The notes beneath the pieces are model-generated. The model made no database searches and was not told where the DNA came from. It was given only the letters and a program-made list of their open reading frames with translations. From assembly GCA_026874595.1 (NCBI GenBank), contig CM049306.1:92144642-92208641 (forward strand): a stretch of DNA of 64,000 nucleotides, given 5' to 3'. Each line of letters begins with the position of its first letter. Position 1 is the stretch's first letter. A program made the translations under genes and the position numbers. The DNA is from Sipunculus nudus (taxonomy: Eukaryota; Annelida; Sipuncula; Golfingiida; Sipunculidae). Of this stretch, positions 50,455 to 62,476 are shown piece by piece.

Positions 50455-51060
50455 CATATGCGTGGTTTTCCTCTCAGATAATATCAAATTTATGCGTGGT
50501 TCTCCTCTCAGATAATATATGTATATATAAATTAAAAGTGTGGTTCTCCTGTTAGATATGATATATATGCGTGGTTCTCCTCTCAACTATCATATATAAG
50601 TGTGGTTCTCCTCTCAAATATTATATATATGCATGGTTCTCCTCTTTGATATCATATATATGCGTGGTTCTCCTATTAGATATGATAAATAAGCGTGGTT
50701 CTCCCCTTTAATATCATATATATCCGTGGTTCTTTTCTTTGATATCATATATATGCGTGGTTCTCCTCTTTGATATCATAGATAAGCGTGGTTCTCCTGT
50801 TAGATATGATAAATAAGTGTGGTTCTCCTCTCAGATATCATATATATGCGTGGTTCTCCTCTCAGATTATTTGTAAGCGTTGTTCTCTTCCAAGATATCA
50901 TATATAAACGTGGTTCTACTTTTATATATCATATATAAACGTGGTACTACACCACGATATTAAACATATGCATCGTTGTTCAATAAATCGTCATATATGC
51001 GCATGGAACCAATATCTAAGAGTAGAACCACGCATATACCTGAAATAGGAAAGCAGAACC
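50455..51060. repeat. AT-rich minisatellite, about 31-bp units, in the palindrome loop
   Basis: Some 16 units of 'gcgtggttctcctctcagatatcatatat' type, varying in the middle (ctcag, tttga, gttag) and slightly in length, run from about 50455 to 50950; the motif then appears inverted (about 51010-51090) where the right arm begins. Confidence 0.85.
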
Positions 51061-51199
51061 ACTCATATATTTGATACCTGAGAGGAAAACCACGCATATG
51101 TATATATATGACATCTGAGGGGGATATTAAACCACGGGTATTTATAGGCCCCCTACAATATTTCTTTTTTAAACATTCTAAATTACCGTTTAAATTTTT

Positions 51200-54100
51200 T
51201 AGCTCAGCTGACTATAAGTCATCTGAGCTATAGTCTTGGTCCATTGTCCGTCATCTGTCCGTCCGTCCGTCCGTCCGTAGATGTGGCACGTTTTGAAACC
51301 GTAAGACCTAGGAATCCAAAATTCAGCATAATGTTAGATGTCCCCAAGATCTCCTACCAAGCCGAAAACAGGGTCTTTGCGACTTCATTCCTTTGAGAAA
51401 TTAAGGAAAAACCTCAATTTTTTATTAAAAACCTATTTTCACACTTTAGGACTGCCTAATATCAAAACCACTCATCTGTTTTTCCTCATATTTCCTATAA
51501 ATAATCCTCTATATAATTCCTATGTACATGCCAGAAATTAGGTCTGTATTATTTAATTTAAAAAAGTTATGGGCCCAAACATAATGCATTTTGTAAATAA
51601 TCAGGAAAGAAATTTTATCACTTAACACAAAACTTGTTAAAGCTAAGCACTTTTTTTCCAGTAATATTACTTTTATTAATCAAAATTAAATTGTATACCC
51701 AAAATTAGATCAAAATCTTTTAAATTTTTAAAAATATTAGCAAAAATAAAAAATTGGTACCTTAAATTTTGCCCAACTTTGACCATGGCACTTTTTTTGC
51801 TGTAACTGCTGTGGATTTAATTTTCACAGCATGTTTTTGTTAGCATTTCAACTGTTAACACCAAAAATTTGAAACCAGTTGATCAAAAACTGTAGATTTT
51901 ATTCAAGTTTTCAAGCACCATGTCACATATTGCTAGTGTTATGCAGTTTGCTAGAGCTCAACTCCCGAGCTTCAGCTCTAAGTTCCTTAAATTTGGCATA
52001 CAGTTAGATTTCTCCAAAATCCCCTACCATGCCAAGAATTTGGTCACTAGGACTTAATTCCCTCGAGATATCAATGAAAAACTTCATTATTCCATTAAAA
52101 ACCCAATGTTACACTTTAAGACTGCCTAATATCAAAACCACTGATCTGACTTTGATCATATATAATATACATATTTTTCTATACATTCACTATGCACATG
52201 CCAGAAATGATGTCAGTATTGTGTATTTTTTTTAAGTTATGGGCCCAAACATAATGCACTTTGTAAAAAAATCAAGAAATATATTTACTCCCTTAACAAG
52301 GGCATTGCTGAAGCTAGAGATCTTTTTTGTCAGGGATGTAACATTATTTAATCAAGATTCAATTGAATACCCAAAATTAGTTCTGAATTTTTCAAATTTT
52401 ATAAGTTATTAGTATAAATATAAAATTAGTACCTTAAATTTTGCCCAACTTTGACCATGGCACGTTTGTTTCCCGTGAGCACTGTTGATATAATTTTCAT
52501 ATCATGCACACATAAGGATTTCAGCTTTTTAGTTTAGAAAGCTGAAAGAAATTTGCCAAATATTGTAGCTTTTATTAATGTTTTTTATGAGACCCTGTCA
52601 GACTTTGGCTCTCTCCAGCCCCTCTTGAGTCACCTGTATGTCGACCTTGTTGACCTTTCATCAAATTATGCACACTTGAGGGGAGAATCCAGGCAGCTTA
52701 TGGCCAGCCACAGTTGATCCAGGTGTTCAACCCAACTCATCTAGTAGTTTTAACCAACAACATAACAATAAACAATAAATTAATAAATTTTTATTGGTTT
52801 TTAATAACAAATTAAAGAAAAATAGAAAAGGAATTTGTTAGTTTATAATAACAGGAAATTAACTTGCAGTTACTGATGATATAAGAATCTTGTATCGATG
52901 GGTAGAATGTCACATATTCCAAATAACACCATGCAGTCACCTATGGCATTTTTCAGTTCATTTTTAATGATAAAGAAGTAAATCATATTATTCATTACTA
53001 ATCATTAAGGATTATATGAAGGAAATTAATGATAGACAAAGATGCAGTTGATAATATTAATCTAGATTCCTACTGTGTCTAGTGTGTACATTGATGTGAA
53101 ATTAGTCCAGAATGAATTTTTTACAGTTATTTTTTAATATAAATAAAAGCCATAAAACCAGGTACTTATGATCATTATTTAAATGTGTGAATTTTGTATA
53201 TTCTGGATTCTCAACATCATTGTTTGGTGAAAACTGAATAAATACCAGACATGGTGCGAATACTTTGCAATTGTATTTAAACACGAATATGAATATGTAC
53301 TCCATTATAAAATTTCTTTCATAAGAATGGGAATTCAGGTAAAAATGAAAGTATATGAATACTCGTGCAAATACTTTCAAAATGTATTCATGAATGCATT
53401 CATGAATATATTCTTTAATATTATTTTAATAATCATATCATTTATTATATTTCATTTTAAAAAATCATATGATTCTCTTATTATTTTTAATAAAAATTAT
53501 ATTTGGGACAATATTTGTAATTTTTTTAATAAATAGTTAAACTCTTATATTATATGTTCTGCTTATAAGTTATATGGCCAAGTCAAAATCTGTGTGACAG
53601 TAGTACTCCATTTGTTAATAAAATAAATGAAATCAATCCTCTTCCCTGTCTCCAAAGGTACTATCAAAATCATACATAAGCTAAACAACAACAACTCATA
53701 ATACAGCTTATATTTATTACCACACAAAACCAGCATGTGCCTCATTTCTAAATAATATTTTTTAATTAATAATTAATATATAGGTCCCTTGTTAAAATCC
53801 TATTTTCACACTTCAGGACTGCCTAATATCAAAACCACTCATCTGTTTGTCCTCATATTTACTATAAATATTCCTCTATATAGTTCCTATGTACATGCTA
53901 GAAATTAAGTCTGTAAAGTATAAATTCTTTAAGTTATGGGCCCAAACATAATGGACTTTGTAAAAAATCAGGAAAATAATAACTCACTTAACATGAACAA
54001 TTTTGAAACAAGAGTCTATTTTCTCAAGTATATAACTATGTTTAATTAAGATTCAATTGTTTACCAAAAATTAGATCTGAATTTTGGAAATTTTTTAAGT

Positions 54101-55443
54101 TCTTAGCATAAAAAAAAAATCAGTACCTTAAATTTTGCCCAACTTTGACCATGGCACGTTTTTTTCCTGTAAGCACCATTGATTTAATTTTCACAGCGTG
54201 TAAACATAAATATTTAGTTTGTCTGAATCTGAAATTTGAAAATAAAAGCTTGAAAATTAAGCTGGTTATTGATTTTTTTTCTGTAGTCACTTGCTTTGAT
54301 TACAGATGCAGGGTCCCACTCCAGGTCACTGGAAGTCAGCTATGCCAGGGTTTCTGATTTGTTACAGTCACTGGGGGAGATCCCCTGCTGTGACAGGTGT
54401 ACAGTTATTCTCATATCACCACCCCAATCACCCCCCCCCCCCCCCCACCGGCAAACCAACCCACCAAGTGTTATGCAGTAATTGTTATTGTTTTCACTGT
54501 ATCTCCTTAATTGTAATGCTGTTTCCACTCCGATATGCAAAAACTTTCCTTGAAAAAATAATTCAAGGTGTAATCCAGAAGAAGCAATGTTGTGTAATGT
54601 AGCATTTTTAAAGAAATCAATTTTCTTTTAAATGATTTTAACAAATATAAATGAACCCATCAGTATGCTTTAATTATTATAAAATATGAAGCACATTATG
54701 GATAAATAAAGACACAATTAAAAATTGTGAAATCTAAATCAAGTATTATTTTTAGATATTTATTGTTTTGCAGATTTAAAAGATATATTTTTGTGGTAAA
54801 AAATAAATAAACATTTGTATGCATGATGTGGTGTTATCTGACAAGATTGAGATTTATGATGATGCAATTGAGAATTATGAATCAACTTTTATATTCAGAT
54901 ATATATGTTAAATTGGAAATGTATAAAAATATAAACTTAAATTAGAAAATAATTGATAAAAAAATCAGGATTTAATACAAACATTTGTTCATTATTTTCC
55001 TGCCTCAGCAGAATTTGAGATCAGGCTTTGTTTGCCCTGTTTTATGTTGTTAATTAGCTATATTTCAACTGTATACATTTCATAAAAAAATACATATATA
55101 TTTAATAATATATATTATACAAAAATAGATGCAATTGAACAAATGTGTAAACTACTGAAATGTCAACAGTTAATCGAAAAACCAACTAATGATCATGGTA
55201 ATAGTACAGATCATTTGTTCACAAACTGCTCACATGCTTTAGTTTCAACATTAGGAAACACATGGTCAGGTCACAAAATATTTTTTGCAACAATTTCTTG
55301 CTCATCAATACAAACCAATCATATAAACCAACCATGGCCTTTATTACCTCTTCCTCTTACACTTTATCTCCATTAGATATTATTTTAGATTTTTACCTTC
55401 AAGGTTAACATCAGCTGAGCACAGAGACCCATAGGTCCCTTGT
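51200..55443 (+). mobile_element. Family A element, copy A4, inserted in the palindrome
   Basis: It starts TAGCTCAGCTGACTATAAGT, has five GTCC units, then long core units of about 670 bases of two kinds (one beginning near 51302 with 'aatccaaaattcagcataat', one near 51970 with 'aaatttggcatacagttaga'), a region 52560-53760 almost identical to 59775-60990 in A5, another partial unit (53795), unique DNA (54290-55400), and the end CAGCTGAGCACAGAGACCCA with CCCTTGT. No protein is encoded; short frames beginning [14 protein letters not shown] are repeated with the unit. Confidence 0.85.
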
Positions 55444-55476
55444 TTAATGTATTATTATATATTCATTATTAATATG

Positions 55477-55509
<33 letters not shown>

Positions 55510-56603
55510 TTTCACGCCAGGGCAGTTTCGCTTTTATAAAACTACTCCAGTGATAATAAAATATGACAGGTACCAGTCTTCGACTTGACAAGCAGGATCT
55601 CCCCACTACGTCATTGGGATCTCCCTTTTCAGCCAATAGTGTCGTGTTTCTAACCCGTGGTTGCTGAGTGTAAAATGTACTCCACTTATACCTCGTTTTT
55701 CAGTTGGCTTACGCATGGAAATCCCCACTGATGGTGCACAAAAAACAAGAGGTCTTTTGATCACTTAAAGAGTTAATCGATCCTGATTTTCAAATATCAA
55801 ATATCCAACCTCCGTTAAACTTCATGAACGTTTGCCAGCTCTTTGATGTACCGTTTGATCTTGTGTGACTTGATTGTTGGGTGATACAATACCCGGGTAC
55901 TCGAAACTGAGTCGTTCTGGTGTGACATTCAAGATATTTATTTTAAATGTTTTAATGGAAATTAGCATTAATTTTCAAACTGATTAACATTGCTATTACA
56001 TACACCAGAGCACTGAGCTTGCTTGAAAAAGACCAATTTGAACCTGGCTAACAAACGGAAATCCCCCTTTACGGTGCACGTAAAGCTAGTGTTCTTGAGA
56101 TCATTTACGGAGTTAATCCTGATTATCCAATTTCTAACCTCCGTCAAACTTCATGGACGTCTGTCAGTTATTCACGGCGTGTCGCTCGTACCCCGGACAA
56201 TTAAGCAACTCACATAAGAGATATTTTAAGTTTTTTCTAATGTTGCTGAAACAAAAATCTTAGTTTTCAGTCAAATTACATTCTATATGATGTAGCTATA
56301 TTTCATATTAATTATCAATAGCATGGCATTCACATCGATCGGACCGGTAGGTTTGTTCAAACCAGATAACAGGGTGAGGTTATGTCAGTGTTACATTCAC
56401 AGCAGTCCTGCTAACATCAAATATGGCGTAACAGACCATCGGCAGTTCGAAATTTAACATGTCATTTTAATAATTATGGTTACTGCTGAAAGACCGTGTA
56501 CGAAATTCATCGAGGTACGAAATTTCACAGATTTTACGGTATCTGTAAAATTTTATGTCCACTTCTACCTAAATACCTCAAGTATGACAGGTATATTAAT
56601 TAT

Positions 56604-59600
56604 TAGCTCAGCTGACTATAAGTCATCTGAGCTATAGTCGTGGTCCATTGTCCGTCGTCCGTCCGTCTGTCCGTCCGTCCGTCCGTCCGTCCGTCCGTCC
56701 GTCCGTCCGTCCGTAGATGTGGCACGTTTTGAAACCGTAAGACCTAAGAATCCAAAATTCAGCATAATGTTAGATGTCCCCAAGATCTCCTACCAAGCCG
56801 AAAACTGGGTCTTTGCGACTTCATTCCTGTGAGAAATTAAGGAAAAACCTCAATTTTTTATTAAAAACCTATTTTCACACTTCAGGACTGCCTAATATCA
56901 AAACCACTCATCTGTTTTTCCCCATATTTCCTATCAATAATCCTCTATATAATTCCTATGTACATGCCAGAAATTAGGTCTGTATTATATAATTTAAAAA
57001 AGTTATGGGCCCAAACATAATGCATTTTGTAAATAATCAGGAAAGAAATTTTATCACTTAACACAAAACTTGTTAAAGCTAAGCACTTTTTTTCCAGTAA
57101 TATAACTTTTATTAATCAAAATTAAATTGTTTACCCAAAATAAGATCAAAATCTTTTAAATTTTTTAAAATATAAGCAAAAATAAAAAATTGGTACCTTA
57201 AATTTTGCCCAACTTTGACCATGGCACGTTTTTTTGCTGTAACTGCTGTGGATTTAATTTTCACAGCATGTTTTTGTTAGCATTTCAACTGTTAACACCA
57301 AAAATTTGAAACCAGTTGATCAAAAACTGTAGATTTTATTCAAGTTTTCAAGCACCATGTCACATATTGCTAGTGTAATGCAGTTTGCTATAGCTCAGCT
57401 CCCGAGCTTCAGCTCTAAGTTCCTTAAATTTGGCATACAGTTGGATTTCTCCAAAATCCCCTACCATGCCAAGAATTTGGTCACTAGGACTTAATTCCTT
57501 CGAGATATCAATGAAAAACTTCATTTTTCCATTAAAAACCCATTGTTACACTTTAAGACTGCCTCATATCAAAACCACTGATCTGACTTTGATCATATAT
57601 AATATACATATTTTTCTATACATTCGCTATGCACATGCCAGAAATGATGTCAGTATTGTGTATTTTTTTTAAGTTATGGGCCCAAACATAATGCACTTTT
57701 TTAAAAATCAAGAAATATATTTACTCACCTTAGATGAGAATTGCTGAAGCTGGAGACTTTTTGTCAGGAATATAACTTTATTTAATCAAGATTCGATTGT
57801 TTACCCAAAATTAGATCTGAATTTTGCAAATTTTTCAAGTTATTAGCTTAAATAAAAAATCAATACCCTAAATTTTGTCCAACTTTGGCAATGGCATGTT
57901 TTTTTTCTGTAAGCACTGTTGATTTAATTTTCACAGCATATATACATAAGGATTTAATCTTTTAAAATCTGAAATTTCAAAGGAATTGATTGAAAAGAGT
58001 AGCTTTTATTCAAGTTTTCATACACCATGTCAAGTGTTGTTTACATCTAGCCCACCTAGTAGTAAAGCAGTATGTATACTTTATTTGAAAAGATGTTTTT
58101 ATTTTACCAAATTTACAGAATCTTATTTTATTTTGGTGAATAAGATTAAGCATGTACTGAAAACTCCAATGTGCAAAACTTTTTAAAAGTGATTCAAGGA
58201 ATAATCTTGCAGATGCCATGTTGTGGCATTATTTTCTTTTAAATTCAGTTTAAAAATTTGTGATTTAAAAATAATAAAAATATATGTGTATGCATAATAT
58301 GACCCAATACGAGCTACACTCTGGATGTATAATGATTGCAACTAAGAATTCTAATATTTTAACTTATATTTTCAGTGTTTTTTTAATACAAATTTATAAA
58401 ACTTGTAAATAAAAAAAAATTAATCAGATAAAAACTATTTTAATGGAAAAAGTGGATATGCTTAAATAATATATAAACTTAAATGTATTATTCCCTTGAA
58501 TGTGAAATAAAGGTATTAGTCCAGACCTAGGAATCCAAAATTCAGCATAATGTTAGATGTCCCCAAGATCTCCTACGAAGCCGAAAACTGGGTCTTTGCA
58601 ACTTCGTTCCTTTGAGAAATTAAGGAAAAACCTCAATTTTTTTATTAAAAACCTATTTTCACTATCAGGGCTGCCTAATATCAAAACCACTTATCTGTTT
58701 TTCCTCATATTTACCATAAATATTCCTCTATATAGTTCCTATATACATGCCAAAAATTATGTCTGTATTATTTAATTTAAAAAAGTTATGGGCCCAAACA
58801 TGATGCATTTTGTAAAAAATCAGGAAAGATATTTGATCACTTCACACAAAAAACGTTACGGCTATGGACCTTTTTTCCAGTAATATAACTTTAATTAATC
58901 AAAATTAAATTGCATACCCAAAATTAGATGAAAATCTTTTAAAATTTTTTAAAATATTAATAAAAATAAAAAATTGGTACCTTAAATTTTGCACAACTTT
59001 GACCATGGCACGTTTTTTTTACTGTAAGTACTGTGGATTTAATTTTCACAGCATGTTTTTGTTAGCATTTAAACTGTTAACACCAAAAATTTGAAACCAG
59101 TTGATCAAAAACTGTAGATTTTAATCAAGTTTTCAAGCACCATGTAACATATTGTTTACATCAAGCTAGTGTTATGCAGTTTGCAAGAGCTCAGCTCCCC
59201 AGCTTCAGCTCTAAGTTCCATAAATTCGGCATACAGTTGGATGTCTCCAAAATCCCCTACCATGCCAAGAATTTTGTCACTAGGACTTAATACCTTCGAG
59301 ATATTAATGAAAAACTTCATTTTTCCATTAAAAACCCATTGTTACACTTCAAGACTGCCTAATATCAAAACCACTGATCTGACTTTAATCATAAATAATA
59401 TACATATTTTTCATTCTCTATGCACATGCCAGAATGATGTCAGTATTGCGTAATTGTTTTAAGTTATGGGCCCAAACATAATGCACTTTGTAAAAAATCA
59501 AGAAATATATTTACTCCCTTAACAAGGGCATTGCTGAAGCTAGAGATTTTTTTGTCAGGGATGTAACATTATTTAATCAAGATTCAATTGAATACCCAAA

Positions 59601-61037
59601 ATTAGTTCTGAATTTTTCAAATTTTATAAGTTATTAGCATAAATATAAAATCAGTACCTTAAATTTTGCCCAACTGTGACCATGGCACGTTTGTTTCCCG
59701 TGAGCACTGTTGATATAATTTTCATATCATGCACACATAAGGATTTCAGCTTTTTAGTTTAGAAAGCTGAAAGAAATTGGCCAAAAATTGTAGCTTTTAT
59801 TAATGTTTTTTATGAGACCCTGTCAGACTTTGGCTCTCTCAAGCCCCTCTTGAGTCACCTGTATGTTGACCTTGTTGACCTTTCATAAAATTATGCACGC
59901 TTGAGGCGAGGCATACAGGAATCCAGGCAGCTTATGGCCAGCCACAGTTGATCCAGGTGTCCAACCCAACTCATCTAGTAGTTTTAACCAACAACATAAC
60001 AATAAACAATAAATTAATAAATTTTTATTGGTTTTTAATAACAAATTAAAGAAAAATAGAAAAGGAATTTGTTAGTTTATAATAACAGGAAATTAACTTG
60101 CAGTTACTGATGATATAAGAATCTTGTATCGATGGGTAGAATGTCACATATTCCAAATAACACCATGCAGTCACCTATGGCATTTTTCAGTTCAATTTTA
60201 ATGATAAAGAAGTAAATCATATTATTCATTACTAATCATTAGGGATCATATGAAGGAAATTAATGATAGACAAAGATGCAGTTGATAATATTAATCTAGA
60301 TTCCTACTGTGTCTAGTGTGTACATTGATGTGAAATTAGTCCAAAATGAATTTTTTACAGTTATTTTTTAATATAAATAAAAGCCATAAAACCAGGTACT
60401 TATGATCATTATTTAAATGTGTGAATTTTGTATATTCTGGATTCTCAACATCATTGGTTGGTGAAACTGAATAAATACCAGACATGGTGCGAATACTTTG
60501 TAATTGTATTTAAATACGAATATGATTATGTACTCCATTATAAAATTTCTTGCATAAAGAATAGGAATTCAGGTAAAAATGGAAGTATATGAATACTCGT
60601 GCAAATACTTTCAAAATGTATTCATGAATGCATTCATGAATATATTCTTTAATATTATTTTAATAATCATATCAGTTATATTTCATTTAAAAAAATCATA
60701 TGATTCTCTTATTATTTTTTATAAAAATTATATTTGGGACAATATTTGTAATTTTTTTTAATAAATAGTTAAACTCTTATATTATATGTTCTGCTTATAA
60801 GTTATATGGCCAAGTCAAAATCTGTGTGACAATAGTACTCCATTTGTTAATAAAATAAATGAAATCAGTCCTCTTCCCTGTCTCCAAAGGTACTATCAAA
60901 ATCATACATAAGCTAAACAACAACAACTCATAATACAGCTTATATTTATTACCACACAAAAATAGCATGTGCCTCATTTCTACATAATATTTTTTTATCA
61001 TATATAACAGCTGAGCGTCGTGACCCATAGGTCCCTT
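56604..61037 (+). mobile_element. Family A element, copy A5
   Basis: It starts TAGCTCAGCTGACTATAAGT with about twelve GTCC units. Core units begin near 56746 and 57412 and again near 58524 and 59212; the segment 58281-58523 between the pairs also occurs in A6. Then follow 'gaccttgttgacctttca' and a long tract shared with A4 (59775-60990). The 3' end is CAGCTGAGCGTCGTGACCCA with CCCTTGT at 61037. The flanks are T on both sides. It lies only about 60 bases from the palindrome. Confidence 0.85.
56650..56714. repeat. (CCGT)n microsatellite of A5
   Basis: About twelve near-perfect GTCC/CCGT tetranucleotides lie just after the 5' arm, against about five in A4 (51255-51278) and one or two in A3. 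CCGT is the inverse of ACGG, the microsatellite reported in bivalve pearl elements. Confidence 0.9.
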
Positions 61038-62386
61038 GTTATTAAATTGTTGCCTGAAACCTCCTAAGATACATGTACATAGATAGGAAGTAACAGAAAC
61101 ATTAAATTATTAAGACCCCACAAAAATGAATTTGTATTGGTATTTTAATTAAGCTTTAAATGAAATAATAAATTAATCAAATTAAACTATATTTTGAATA
61201 AAATATATGTACCGATGTACATACCAATGAATTGTCTCATTTTCAGGTCGCTATTTTTACCAATGTTTTCACATTCTGTTTCAGAATAGTATATGTGATA
61301 AGATTTCATTTGTAAACCCAGTAGCACAGTATATCGAGAAAATATGAATATAAACAAGTTATAAAAAAGACTTAAGTTGAAACCACATATATTAAAAATC
61401 TTGAGATTACTTATATAACACATGATGTCACTTATGTTTTACTGGTGTGTAATATTTTCTAAAAAAGCAAGTACACACAATGACAAAATATCAAATTAGC
61501 CATGAGTGTGTTTTATATTCAGGTTATTACTCAGGGTGAACCTGATGTGTACATTGAAAATAACTGTTAGTGTTACAGCACATATTTGTGTCACCTGGCT
61601 AATCAAGGGAGAATTCACCTGATATAATGTCATTCATGTCAACCTGTGCTCACCTGTGGCCCAATAGTGTTAGCAATACACCTCATATCATTTGTAGTGA
61701 TTTATATGGCACTGACAAAAGCTTCAGCAGAATATTGTATGTGTAAGTCTAGCTTATGTACAAGCCACTTTGTAAGTAATCAGATGTTGTGTTAAGAGGT
61801 GAAACTACTGAAACATAAACACAAACTAGACTGTTAAACTGAGCATGTGACCTCCCATGGACCTTCTGCTCGCTGTGAGAAATGGAAGGATTCTTCAGGT
61901 TTGGCATGCAGCAAAAAATGCTGGGTAAAACAAAATCTGATTGGATCAGCGTGTAAACAAGGATGACTGCCCCCATGTTGAGCTCATAATGAAACCTGAT
62001 TGGCTCAGCATGTAAACAAGGGTGGCTGTTCCCTTGCAGAGTTTGTTGTGCGATACTGCAAGAGAGGAAATTTGCAAACAGTGGGGAATAATTAACTGAC
62101 CTCAGGCAAGGTCACACCAGCAAGTTAATATAGAGACTGTCCTGAAAGGTTACGATTGCATCAAGTGTATTCAAACAGGGGTGGTAAAATATTAAACAGG
62201 AGGGAATTCCACAGAGACAGCACCGCCTGGTGGCCAAACCTCACAATAACTGCGGTTTTCTTGTAGCGGTTACAGCGGTGTGAATGGATGAACATAGCAT
62301 AACCACCACTTATTGAGCATACTTTAATTCATACGTAGGGAAGGTTTTGCTTTGCAGCCTTGCTATGCTGCTTCTCAGTGACAGTA
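61038..62386. other. Unassigned, with a short duplicated segment
   Basis: 'ctgattgg(a/c)tcagc(g/a)tgtaaacaagg(a/g)tg(a/g)ctg' occurs at about 61938 and 61999 as a two-copy direct repeat. No gene was recognised. Confidence 0.4.
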
Positions 62387-62476
62387 CAGTGAAACCTGTC
62401 TGAAAGACCACCTATCTATTTAGACCACTTTTGGCCAGTCACTCCTATTGGTGGTCTTATTACACAGGTTTCACTG
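62387..62476. mobile_element. 90-bp MITE with perfect 13-bp inverted ends
   Basis: CAGTGAAACCTGT and ACAGGTTTCACTG are perfect inverses, and 'agaccacc'/'ggtggtct' continue the pairing inside. The left flank is TA, the right CA. The terminus resembles the Tigger-like element at 48.2 kb. Confidence 0.75.

Larger units (their letters stand above)
49269..56539. mobile_element. Large palindromic (foldback) element with TA-flanked ends, split by a family A insertion
   Basis: The left arm (49269 to about 50480) is the inverse of the right arm, which is in two pieces (about 51060-51199 and 55446-56539) because copy A4 sits between them. The ends are CCGTAAAATCTGTGAAATTT and its inverse, each next to TA. 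Arms are about 1.2 kb. The loop is an AT-rich 31-bp minisatellite. Within each arm, two related units of about 330 bases are visible. The element encodes no recognisable protein. The copy at 15.5 kb shares the termini and one arm. Confidence 0.85.

Noticed and set aside
50455-51060. Short regular repeats that could suggest a CRISPR array
   Set aside because: Units are contiguous and AT-rich with no unique spacers, in a eukaryotic transposon; it is a minisatellite.
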